Positions 6,823 through 13,174 of a stretch of DNA of 13,174 nucleotides are shown here, one piece after another. The DNA lies in the NCBI GenBank assembly GCA_945983195.1, contig CAMFSS010000026.1:1-13174 (forward strand), given 5' to 3'. The notes under the pieces were generated by a model, which was given only the letters and a program-made list of their open reading frames with translations, did no database searches and was not told the DNA's origin. Positions within the stretch are counted from its first letter, which is position 1; each line of letters starts with the position of its first letter. The stretch comes from an uncultured Prevotellaceae bacterium. GTDB lineage: Bacteria > Bacteroidota > Bacteroidia > Bacteroidales > Muribaculaceae. The translations under genes were made by a program, and so were the position numbers.

Positions 6823-7059
6823 TTAATATATGCACACCGAAACGACATTAGCGTTAATGTCGGCAATACCGCCCTTTATCTGCCGCGACTCTTTTGCTCC
6901 GCCTGCCTTGCCATATTCCATTGTTCCGGCACCCAGAGCAGCTATCATTGCAGCATGATGATCGAGTACGGAGAACGAGCCTTCTACTCCTGGCATAGTC
7001 ACGCACTCCACCTCGCCGGTGAATTCCACCTTTTCAGCCGATATTATATTTAGTGTCAT
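6823..7059 (-). CDS. atpC: F1Fo ATP synthase subunit epsilon, short form
   Basis: A 78-residue epsilon subunit that has only the N-terminal beta-sandwich. The conserved core is visible as PGVEGSFSVLDHHAAMIAAL (23-42) and GGIADINANVVSV (63-75). The protein stops where the E. coli protein (about 139 residues) goes on into the two C-terminal helices that can block rotation, so that form of ATP-hydrolysis inhibition should be absent. Short epsilon proteins are known in Bacteroidetes and relatives, so this is probably natural and not a truncation. The reading frame is open further upstream into atpD, but the ATG at 7059-7057 gives the natural MTLNIISAEK start, 43 bp after the atpD stop; atpB follows 9 bp later. 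Confidence 0.93.
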   Translation of the reverse strand: MTLNIISAEKVEFTGEVECVTMPGVEGSFSVLDHHAAMIAALGAGTMEYGKAGGAKESRQIKGGIADINANVVSVCIY

Positions 7060-7102
7060 AATTATTATAAAAGTCTCAAAATGGTATCTGTCAAACTGTG
7101 AA

Positions 7103-8605
7103 TTAGCCCACTTCAGCAAGCAGTTTCTTGCCTTTCTCAATTGCCTCGTCAATTGTTCCTACATTGAGGAACGCCTGCTCGGGATACTCGTCCATCTCAC
7201 CGCTGAGAATCATCTTGAAGCCGCGGATTGTCTCGCTAAGAGGTACCATTACACCGGGTAGTCCGGTGAACGCCTCAGCTACGAAGAATGGCTGTGAAAG
7301 GAAACGCTGCGCACGGCGTGCACGTGCCACCACCAGCTTGTCTTCGTCTGAAAGTTCATCAACTCCAAGAATTGCAATAATATCCTGAAGTTCGTTGTAC
7401 TTCTGAAGAAGCTGCTTCACGGCTTGTGCCACCTGATAATGCTCCTCTCCGATAATATGCGGGTCGAGTATTCGCGATGTTGAATCAAGCGGGTCAACTG
7501 CGGGATAGATTCCAAGCTCGGCAATCTTGCGGCTTAACACTGTGGTTGCATCAAGGAAGCTGAATGTTGTGGCAGGAGCGGGGTCGGTAAGGTCATCGGC
7601 TGGCACATAGATTGCCTGCACCGAAGTAATACTGCCCTGCTTTGTCGATGTGATTCGCTCCTGGAGTGTTCCCATCTCCGATGCAAGTGTAGGCTGGTAA
7701 CCTACTGCCGAAGGCATACGGCCGAGAAGTGCCGACACCTCCGAACCTGCCTGGGTGTAACGGAAGATGTTGTCCATAAAGAGTAGAATCTCTTTTCCTC
7801 CTCCATCCTGGTCGCGGAACTGCTCTGCAACGGTAAGTCCTGAAAGTGCCACACGCAGACGTGCACCCGGCGGCTCATTCATCTGTCCGAATACGAGCGA
7901 AGCCTGCGAGGAGTTAACCTCCTTCATGTCAACGTCCTGAATGTTCCATTCACCTTTGTCCATACCTTCGCGGAATTTATCGCCATACTTGATAACGCCG
8001 CTCTCAATCATTTCGCGGAGAAGGTCGTTACCCTCGCGTGTGCGTTCTCCCACACCGGTGAACACCGAGAATCCATTGTGGCCGGGTGCAATGTTGTGAA
8101 TCATTTCCATGATAAGCACGGTTTTTCCTACTCCGGCTCCGCCGAACAGACCGATTTTACCGCCTTTTGAATACGGTTCAAGAAGGTCAATTACCTTGAT
8201 ACCGGTAAACAGTATTTCTGAGGTAATAGATAGGTCGGCAAATTGGGGCGCAGGCTGGTGAATAGGACGCCTGTTTTCTCCCTCAAGAGCCTTTAAGTGG
8301 TCAATAGGCTGACCAATCACATTCAGCAATCGGCCTTTCACCTGTTCTCCTGTAGGCACTGAAATTGGAGAACCGAGATTCTTCACTTGCATGCCTCGCT
8401 GCAATCCGTCGGTGCTTTCCATTGCCACACAGCGCACCGTGTCCTCTCCGATGTGCTGCTCCACTTCAAGCACCAGGTCCGTGCCGTCGGGGCGTGTCAC
8501 CGTGAGAGCTGTGTATATCGACGGTATGGCGTTCTCGCCTCCGTCGAATGCCACGTCGACTACCGGACCAATTACTTGGGTTATTTTTCCAAATTTCTCT
8601 TTCAT
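7103..8605 (-). CDS. atpD: F1Fo ATP synthase subunit beta
   Basis: A 500-residue catalytic subunit of F1. Walker A is GGAGVGKT at 155-162 with Lys161 and Thr162. The catalytic glutamate is Glu187 in GERTREGND. Walker B ends in LLFMDN (Asp278), and the family stretch PSAVGYQPTLASEMG follows at 298-312. The C-terminal helical domain contains DELSDED at 416-422, the form here of the DELSEED lever that pushes on gamma. Length agrees with Bacteroidetes beta subunits. It is the first gene of the nested atp block. The start is the ATG at 8605-8603, 56 bp after nuoH, with no promoter or terminator evident in the gap, so transcription from the nuo promoter probably runs through. Confidence 0.98.
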   Translation of the reverse strand: MKEKFGKITQVIGPVVDVAFDGGENAIPSIYTALTVTRPDGTDLVLEVEQHIGEDTVRCVAMESTDGLQRGMQVKNLGSPISVPTGEQVKGRLLNVIGQPIDHLKALEGENRRPIHQPAPQFADLSITSEILFTGIKVIDLLEPYSKGGKIGLFGGAGVGKTVLIMEMIHNIAPGHNGFSVFTGVGERTREGNDLLREMIESGVIKYGDKFREGMDKGEWNIQDVDMKEVNSSQASLVFGQMNEPPGARLRVALSGLTVAEQFRDQDGGGKEILLFMDNIFRYTQAGSEVSALLGRMPSAVGYQPTLASEMGTLQERITSTKQGSITSVQAIYVPADDLTDPAPATTFSFLDATTVLSRKIAELGIYPAVDPLDSTSRILDPHIIGEEHYQVAQAVKQLLQKYNELQDIIAILGVDELSDEDKLVVARARRAQRFLSQPFFVAEAFTGLPGVMVPLSETIRGFKMILSGEMDEYPEQAFLNVGTIDEAIEKGKKLLAEVG

Positions 8606-8661
8606 AGTTTTCGTGAAATTTGTCTGTGTTATTATGTTTCTCAGTTGTTTACACTATTATA

Positions 8662-9738
8662 TTAGAAGTGTAGTCCATAAACCACTACGAGTGTCATCAG
8701 CACAAGGTTGAAAAGCCCTATCGGCATAAGATACTTCCACTCAAGCGCAAGAAGCTGGTCGATACGAACTCGTGGGAACGACCATTTGAACCAAATGATG
8801 ATAAACGACACAAAGAATGCTTTTCCGAGGAACCACACCACTGATGGTATGTAGTCCATCACTGCGTTGAAGCCTTCCCAGCCGGGTACGTGGAATGGCA
8901 TCCAGCCTCCCAGGAACATCAGCGATGCTATTCCCGACACGATGAAAAGATTCAGATACTCTGCAAGATAGAAGAATCCGAAGTGAATTCCCGAATACTC
9001 TGTGTGGTAACCTGCTGTAAGCTCATGCTCTGCCTCAGGAAGGTCAAACGGGCCACGGTTTGTTTCACCTGTAGCTGCAATCAAGTAGATGATGAATGCA
9101 ATTATTGCAGGAATGTGACCTTTGAAAATAAACCAGCCGTCTTGCTGTGCTTCCACAAGGCCTGTAATCGACATTGTGCCGGCAAGAACAACCATTGTCA
9201 TTATCGAGAGTCCTACTGAAAGCTCATAGCTTATCATCTGTGCACCGCTTCGCATTGCTCCAATAAGTGTGTACTTATTGTTGCTCGACCAGCCTGCAAG
9301 GAGTATTCCGAGCACACCTATCGACGAGGCGGCTATCATGAAGAACACCCCTATGTTGAAGTCAATGATTTGCAGACCATTTCCCCATGGCAACACTGCA
9401 AACGAAAGCATTGATGCCACAATCACCAAATATGGTGCAAGTGCGAAGAGGAAGCGGTCGATGTTCTCAAGGCGGATAAGCTCCTTGATGAGTATCTTGA
9501 ACATATCGGCAAAGCTCTGGAGCACGCCCCACGGACCAACTCGCATCGGGCCAAGGCGGCACTGGAACCATGCGCACAATTTGCGCTCATAGAAAATATA
9601 GAAGAGTGCCAACACCGAATATACTGCCAAGAGCAGCACACCGATAATCACACATTCAATCACTGTGGCTGCCCAACCAGGCATTACACTCTCAAGCAGT
9701 TGGTCAAACCATTCGGTAAATACGCCAAAATTAAACAT
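8662..9738 (-). CDS. nuoH: NADH-quinone oxidoreductase subunit H
   Basis: A 358-residue membrane subunit of complex I that joins the peripheral and membrane arms and forms part of the quinone channel. Family motifs are clear: ERKLCAWFQCRLGP (51-64), RSGAQMISYEL (163-173) and, in the large cytoplasmic loop, GPFDLPEAEHEL (229-240) followed by EYSG (247-250). About eight hydrophobic helices are seen. It is somewhat longer than the E. coli protein (325), mainly at the termini. A TTG three codons upstream is in frame, but the ATG at 9738-9736 was chosen, with an A/T-rich leader. nuoI would be expected next, but atpD follows instead. Confidence 0.97.
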   Translation of the reverse strand: MFNFGVFTEWFDQLLESVMPGWAATVIECVIIGVLLLAVYSVLALFYIFYERKLCAWFQCRLGPMRVGPWGVLQSFADMFKILIKELIRLENIDRFLFALAPYLVIVASMLSFAVLPWGNGLQIIDFNIGVFFMIAASSIGVLGILLAGWSSNNKYTLIGAMRSGAQMISYELSVGLSIMTMVVLAGTMSITGLVEAQQDGWFIFKGHIPAIIAFIIYLIAATGETNRGPFDLPEAEHELTAGYHTEYSGIHFGFFYLAEYLNLFIVSGIASLMFLGGWMPFHVPGWEGFNAVMDYIPSVVWFLGKAFFVSFIIIWFKWSFPRVRIDQLLALEWKYLMPIGLFNLVLMTLVVVYGLHF

Positions 9739-9789
9739 ATTATTCAATTATTTTTTGTATTCTGTGTTTCTTGATTACTTCTCCGTGAA

Positions 9790-11424
9790 TTATCTGTCGA
9801 TGTCGGGTATCACATAGTCGAGCGATGCTGTGATGGTGATGAGGTCGGCAATCTTGTATCCGCTACAGCTCAAGTCGACAACGCCTATCAGGTTGAGGCA
9901 CGGGCTGTTGAAGTGCATACGGTAAGGATTCTTGCCGCCGTCACTCTCAATGTACACGCCAAATGCTCCACGGCTTGCCTCTACCTGCTGGAACCAGTGT
10001 CCCACAGGAAGCTTGATGAGCTTCGGCACCTTGGCGCATATTTCATTGCCTTCCTCCTTCTCAAGAAGGTCGCATAGCTGCTCAAGCAGGCTCACACACT
10101 GCTCTATCTCACGCATACGAAGCATATAGCGTGCAAAGCTGTCGCCAGCAGTCTCTATCACCTCGTCGAATTTCAGTTCATCGTAGATGGCGTATGGAGT
10201 GTGCTTGCGAACATCACAGCTATAGCCTGTTGCACGTGCCGACGGACCTGTGATGCCGTAGTTGATAGCTTGCTCCTTGGTTATTACGCCCACTCCCTTC
10301 GTGCGGTTCTGTGCTATCACATTGCCTGTGAAGAGCTTGTGATACTCTTTCAGTCGCGACGGCATAATTGCGCACAGTTCGCGCACATCCTTGATGAAAT
10401 CAGGGTGAACATCTGCAACCACACCTCCTATCACATTGTAGTGCAGCGACATACGCGCACCGCAAGTCTTGTCGAAGATGTCAAGTATCTGCTCACGTTC
10501 GCGGAAACCGTAAAAGAATGCCGTAGTGGCTCCCATATCCATTGTCATACAGCCGTACGACAGCAAGTGCGACGACATGCGCATCAGCTCGTCCATCATC
10601 ACGCGGATTATCTGCGCACGGCGCGGAACTTGAATGCCAAGTGCCTTTTCTATGCAGAGGCACAGGCAGTGGCGGTTCTGGTGAGCCGACATATAGTCCA
10701 TTCGGTCAGTGTACATGAGTGTCTGTGGATAGCTGTGCGATTCACAGAGTTTCTCGATTCCGCGATGTATGTAGCCCGGCACTGGCACTACCTTCGATAC
10801 AGTCTCTCCGTCGATAAGTGTGCGCAGACGCATCACACCGTGGGTCGATGGGTGCTGCGGACCGAAGTTTACAACGTAGTCGTCATCGGCAAAAAGCTTG
10901 TATTTTTTCTCAACAACCTTGCCATTCTCCTCGACGTAGGTTAATGAATCGTCCTCATTCTCTTCGAGGTTAAGGCGTATGGGGTTTATTTCGGGGTTAG
11001 CGTCATAGTCTTTACGAAGTGGATAACCCACCCAGTCGTTGCGGAGGAAGAGTCGGCGCATATCAGGGTGTCCGATAAACTTGATGCCGTAGAAGTCAAA
11101 CACTTCACGCTCCTGAAGCTCAGCCACTTTCCACAAGTCACTGACGCTGTGGAGCATCGGGTTTTCTCTGTCGGCAGTAGTCACCTTCACCTCAAGCATT
11201 GCACGCGAAGCGGTCGAAGTGAGTTCATACACGCAGCCGAGCGTCTCTTTCCAGTCGCATCCTATCACTGCTACCAGATAGTCGAAGTTCAAGTCGGCAT
11301 CGTTCTTCAATTGCTCTGCAAGCGCACGCCATTCCTTTGCGTCTACGCACACGCGGAGCACCTCGCCATCTTCAAATGTGGCTGAAGGACACAATTTGCC
11401 GATTTTTTCTTTTAAGTCAACCAT
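9790..11424 (-). CDS. nuoC (nuoCD): NADH-quinone oxidoreductase fused subunit C/D
   Basis: A 544-residue fusion of NuoC and NuoD, both parts of the quinone-reducing module of the peripheral arm. The NuoC part is about 1-145, with the motif EREVFDFYGIKF (105-116) leading to LRND and GYPLRKD (127-139). A charged linker follows at about 150-180. The NuoD part starts near 183 with NFGPQHPSTHG (186-196) and ends in SLDYVIPDIDR. By alignment with the Thermus enzyme, His195 and Tyr244 would be the quinone headgroup contacts (inference). Fused CD is seen in E. coli and in Bacteroidetes. nuoE, nuoF and nuoG, which often follow, are absent; nuoH comes 51 bp later. The start is the ATG at 11424-11422. 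Confidence 0.97.
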   Translation of the reverse strand: MVDLKEKIGKLCPSATFEDGEVLRVCVDAKEWRALAEQLKNDADLNFDYLVAVIGCDWKETLGCVYELTSTASRAMLEVKVTTADRENPMLHSVSDLWKVAELQEREVFDFYGIKFIGHPDMRRLFLRNDWVGYPLRKDYDANPEINPIRLNLEENEDDSLTYVEENGKVVEKKYKLFADDDYVVNFGPQHPSTHGVMRLRTLIDGETVSKVVPVPGYIHRGIEKLCESHSYPQTLMYTDRMDYMSAHQNRHCLCLCIEKALGIQVPRRAQIIRVMMDELMRMSSHLLSYGCMTMDMGATTAFFYGFREREQILDIFDKTCGARMSLHYNVIGGVVADVHPDFIKDVRELCAIMPSRLKEYHKLFTGNVIAQNRTKGVGVITKEQAINYGITGPSARATGYSCDVRKHTPYAIYDELKFDEVIETAGDSFARYMLRMREIEQCVSLLEQLCDLLEKEEGNEICAKVPKLIKLPVGHWFQQVEASRGAFGVYIESDGGKNPYRMHFNSPCLNLIGVVDLSCSGYKIADLITITASLDYVIPDIDR

Positions 11425-11481
11425 TTATATTATGTATATATGTCTTAGTTTTCAAAATTCTGTTATCTAACTCTCGGCTGA

Positions 11482-12093
11482 TTATTTCATTGCCTCGGCT
11501 TTCTCTGGATGCTTGGCAAGGAAATCCTTGATTTTGTCCTGACGGTTTACTCCTCCGAAGAAGCGCTCCACCTTCATCTTGCGCTGAAGCTGCATCAAGC
11601 CATAGAACATTGCCTCGGGGCGCGGTGGGCAACCTGGGATATACACATCTACCGGTAGTATCTTGTCGATTCCCTCAACCACACAGTACGAACCCTTGAA
11701 CGGTCCTCCTGAAACTGTGCATCCGCCGCACGCTATCACATACTTCGGCTCTGCCATCTGCTCATACAGACGTACAAGCACCGGTGCCATGCGGTGAACG
11801 ATAGTTCCCTGCACCATAATATAATCGGCCTGACGTGGCGAGTTGCGTGCCACCTCAAAGCCGAATCGTGCCATATCATGTCGTGCTGCGCCCAAATGCA
11901 TGAATTCAATTGCACAGCAGCTCGTACCGAAGCAGAGTGGCCACAGCGAGTTGGCGCGGCCCCAGTTTATCAGCTTGTCGATTGAGCCTACAACTACATT
12001 GGCTCCCGATGCGTTAAGCTCCTCTACGAGCTTGTCGATATATTCGTTATCCTTGAAGTCTTCCTTCTTCATTCCTTTTATGCTCACTTCCAT
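11482..12093 (-). CDS. nuoB: NADH-quinone oxidoreductase subunit B
   Basis: A 203-residue subunit that holds the terminal cluster N2, the direct electron donor to quinone. The four cysteine ligands are present: tandem Cys59-Cys60 in CFGTSCC, Cys125 in ACGGC, and Cys155 in PGCPPRPE. ARNSPRQAD (82-90) and the PVDVYIPGCPPRP stretch are typical of the family. An in-frame ATG at 12114 would add seven residues, but the ATG at 12093-12091 is preceded by AAGGAG at a seven-base spacing and was preferred. With this start the gene overlaps the end of nuoA by 10 bp, suggesting translational coupling. The C-terminal 25 residues are lysine-rich and not conserved. Confidence 0.96.
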   Translation of the reverse strand: MEVSIKGMKKEDFKDNEYIDKLVEELNASGANVVVGSIDKLINWGRANSLWPLCFGTSCCAIEFMHLGAARHDMARFGFEVARNSPRQADYIMVQGTIVHRMAPVLVRLYEQMAEPKYVIACGGCTVSGGPFKGSYCVVEGIDKILPVDVYIPGCPPRPEAMFYGLMQLQRKMKVERFFGGVNRQDKIKDFLAKHPEKAEAMK

Positions 12094-12458
12094 TGCAGCG
12101 CTCCTTTCCGCCATGCGTATGCAAGGCCTAAAATTAATACACAGAGGAACACTCCTACACTGATAAGTCCGTTAGGACCCAGACTGCGGCAGATGGCCGC
12201 CCATGGGAACAAAAATACGGTTTCCACATCGAACATGAGAAACAGAATTGCAAAGAGGTAATAACCCACTTTGAATTGCATCATACTTTCTCCACGAGTC
12301 TCCACACCGCACTCGTAGGCTACTCCTTTTTGCGGAGAGAATGAACGCGGCGATATAAGCCCTGCTATGACGAGTGCCGCAGCAACCAGACCAAGACCGG
12401 TGATAACTGCTACAACCATCAACGTAGTGCTTTGAATACCGAATACTGATAATTCCAT
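12084..12458 (-). CDS. nuoA: NADH-quinone oxidoreductase subunit A
   Basis: A 124-residue membrane subunit with three hydrophobic helices (about 11-33, 62-88 and 98-116). Family motifs are present: AYECG at 47-51 in the loop that carries the quinone-gating cysteine (Cys50), FLMFDVETVFLFPWA at 73-87, and a C-terminal YAWRKGALQW. NuoA helps anchor the peripheral arm next to NuoH. It is the first gene of the nuo-atp-nuo run; the start is the ATG at 12458-12456 with a very A/T-rich leader. Its stop lies inside the nuoB reading frame. Length matches the family and nothing odd was seen. Confidence 0.96.
   Translation of the reverse strand: MELSVFGIQSTTLMVVAVITGLGLVAAALVIAGLISPRSFSPQKGVAYECGVETRGESMMQFKVGYYLFAILFLMFDVETVFLFPWAAICRSLGPNGLISVGVFLCVLILGLAYAWRKGALQWK
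12101..12106 (-). promoter_or_regulatory. Shine-Dalgarno-like AAGGAG upstream of nuoB
   Basis: On the minus strand AAGGAG ends seven bases before the ATG at 12093. It lies within the 3' end of nuoA. This is the only strong Shine-Dalgarno match noticed in front of a gene in this window; the other starts have A/T-rich leaders, as is usual in Bacteroidetes. It decides between the two possible nuoB starts, though a chance match cannot be excluded. Confidence 0.5.
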
Positions 12459-12611
12459 AAATTTATAATATACTGTTTTTAATTTTTTATCTTTGTTTCT
12501 ACTATGTCAAAGGCATTAACGATTAATTATTGCTCACTGCAAAATATGCATAATCTTCTCATTCACTTTGCATTAGCCACTTCGCAGCACAGCAAGTCAA
12601 TGAAAAGTCAC

Positions 12612-12630
12612 ATTTTTGCAGTGCAAATAT
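12612..12630. promoter_or_regulatory. Palindrome over the candidate nuo start site
   Basis: The sequence ATTTTTGCAGTGCAAATAT is a palindrome around one central base with eight of nine arm positions matched; the inner 13 bases (TTTGCA-G-TGCAAA, 12615-12627) are perfect. It overlaps the -7 element and the expected transcription start, where a repressor would act. A related dyad, TGCA-N5-TGCA, lies at 12538-12550 in the leader. The family of any binding protein is unknown. Confidence 0.35.
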
Positions 12631-12631
12631 A
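12624..12631 (-). promoter_or_regulatory. Candidate Bacteroidetes -7 promoter element for nuoA
   Basis: Read on the minus strand this is TATATTTG followed by CA, an exact match to the TAnnTTTG -7 element of the Bacteroidetes housekeeping sigma factor. Transcription would start near 12617-12620 and leave a leader of about 160 bases before nuoA. No good -33 TTTG or TTG is present at the normal spacing, so the promoter may be weak or need an activator. It is the best candidate for driving the whole nuo-atp-nuo run. Confidence 0.5.
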
Positions 12632-12691
12632 CAAAAAACTTTTCGTTTCACACCCACATATCGCAAATTAATTGTTAGTGATTTTTTACTC

Positions 12692-12699
12692 TAAATTTG
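12692..12699 (+). promoter_or_regulatory. Candidate distal -7 element for the TonB receptor gene
   Basis: TAAATTTG matches TAnnTTTG exactly. A TTG lies at 12672-12674, 17 bases upstream, slightly closer than usual. If used, it would give a leader of about 145 bases before the ATG at 12848. Such elements arise by chance in A/T-rich DNA, so confidence is low. Confidence 0.3.
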
Positions 12700-12811
12700 T
12701 CTTTTTTCTCCTTTAACATCTCTTATACCATTTTTTCTGTCGATGCCAATGACGTGTCGGCAGCAATGCCCCCTCAATGTCGCTCATGCTCACGCATCAC
12801 TATTTTTAGCG

Positions 12812-12843
12812 ATTGCACCATTTGTCATTAATGTCTATCTTTG
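12812..12843 (+). promoter_or_regulatory. Candidate proximal promoter for the TonB receptor gene
   Basis: TATCTTTG at 12836-12843 is an exact TAnnTTTG -7 element followed by CA, and ATTG at 12812-12815 lies 20 bases upstream, at the normal -33 spacing. The start codon is at 12848, only four bases after the element, so the transcript would begin at or next to the ATG and be leaderless or nearly so. Confidence 0.45.
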
Positions 12844-12847
12844 CACC

Positions 12848-13174
12848 ATGAAACTATCACTCTACATAACTTTGGCATCACTGCTGGCTCCGACTGCTGC
12901 ACGCGCGGCTGAAGCCACAACCGATTCCCTGCTACAACACACTCTTAATGAGCTGTCAGTCACTGCAATCAAGCAAGGCAACAATCTTGAATATCAAGCA
13001 GTTTCTGCCACCGCTATCAATCGCTCGCTCATCGAGTCGTTGCGCATTTCCGATGCAAAGACTGCAAGCAGCATCGTTCCTAATTTCTTTATGCCCGACT
13101 ACGGCTCCCGAATGACTTCTTCGGTCTATGTGCGCGGTCTTGGAGCGCGTATCGACCAGCCTGTGGTTGGTATG
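12848..13174 (+). CDS. TonB-dependent outer-membrane receptor, N-terminal fragment
   Basis: The first 109 codons of a plus-strand gene that runs off the window. Residues 1-20 form a signal peptide (MKLSLYITLASLLAPTAARA) with a likely cut after ARA. The segment LNELSVTA at 33-40 resembles the TonB-box and plug entry seen in Bacteroidetes receptors (LNEVVVTA type). The plug domain follows, with SVYVRGLGARIDQPVVG (92-108), matching the family pattern in which an RG(L/F)G motif precedes a conserved region ending in a glycine. There is no N-terminal carboxypeptidase-like domain of the SusC kind, which points to a siderophore, cobalamin or metal-type receptor over a polysaccharide one; the substrate cannot be told from this fragment. 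It is transcribed away from nuoA and is probably unrelated to it. Confidence 0.85.
   Translation, partial: MKLSLYITLASLLAPTAARAAEATTDSLLQHTLNELSVTAIKQGNNLEYQAVSATAINRSLIESLRISDAKTASSIVPNFFMPDYGSRMTSSVYVRGLGARIDQPVVGM

Larger units (their letters stand above)
12459..12847. other. Divergent intergenic region between nuoA and a TonB receptor gene
   Basis: This 389-bp A/T-rich region separates two divergently read genes. It holds a candidate minus-strand promoter for nuoA (TATATTTG at 12624-12631), two plus-strand TAnnTTTG elements for the receptor gene (12692-12699 and 12836-12843) and one further plus-strand match (TATCTTTG at 12488-12495) with no clear target. A perfect 13-base palindrome covers the nuo promoter. 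A 10-base inverted repeat links 12535-12544 (CACTGCAAAA) to 12614-12623. No RNA gene or convincing protein gene was found here. Confidence 0.6.

Noticed and set aside
7060..7152. Longer version of atpC starting at 7152 inside atpD
   Set aside because: It would overlap the atpD end by 50 bases and add 31 residues with no family match; the ATG at 7059 gives the standard epsilon N-terminus.
8606..8661. Possible promoter or insertion scar at the nuoH-atpD junction
   Set aside because: No TAnnTTTG element, target-site duplication, inverted repeat or transposase remnant could be seen in the 56-bp gap.
10201..10944. A 247-codon open frame on the plus strand opposite nuoCD
   Set aside because: It lies wholly antisense to a strongly conserved gene, its translation is rich in Cys and His as expected for a frame shadow, and it shows no recognisable domain or promoter.
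12504..12671. A 55-codon plus-strand open frame after a TATCTTTG element in the divergent region
   Set aside because: It crosses the candidate nuo promoter and palindrome, has no recognisable features, and a frame of this length is expected by chance; not supported as a gene.

Overview
This window reads as the chromosome of an anaerobic member of the Bacteroidales. The protein families look Bacteroidetes-like: a 78-residue ATP synthase epsilon, an AtpB with a signal peptide and a periplasmic N-terminal extension, a fused NuoCD, and no NuoEFG. Most start codons have A/T-rich leaders without a Shine-Dalgarno sequence. TAnnTTTG (-7) promoter elements lie in the only large intergenic gap. A Muribaculaceae-like or Bacteroidaceae-like host is a reasonable guess, but the sequence alone does not settle the family.

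Almost everything lies on the minus strand, so transcription runs from high to low coordinates. In that order: nuoA, nuoB, nuoCD, nuoH (12458 down to 8662); then a complete F1Fo ATP synthase set atpD, atpC, atpB, atpE, atpF, atpH, atpA, atpG (8605 down to 1745); then nuoI, nuoJ, nuoK and the first 26 codons of nuoL (1606 down to 1, running off the window). The full ATP synthase operon is therefore nested inside the complex I operon, between nuoH and nuoI. The upstream junction (nuoH-atpD) is a plain 56-bp spacer with no visible promoter or terminator. The downstream junction (atpG-nuoI) is 138 bp. It holds a terminator-like hairpin whose loop is complementary over 9 bases to a sequence just downstream, so an H-type pseudoknot could form.

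The genes describe one proton circuit. The 11-subunit-type complex I (A, B, CD, H, I, J, K, L, presumably followed by M and N) would pump ions while reducing quinone, from an electron donor that is not NADH entering through NuoEFG. The F1Fo enzyme, with a c subunit that lacks the sodium-binding residues, would use or generate the proton gradient. Linking the two in one transcription unit would tie their expression together.

The right end is a 389-bp divergent intergenic region (12459-12847). It has a candidate nuo promoter overlapped by a palindrome, and one or two candidate promoters for the next gene. That gene is the start of a plus-strand TonB-dependent outer-membrane receptor (12848 to the window end). 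No mobile element, CRISPR array, tRNA or rRNA was seen.
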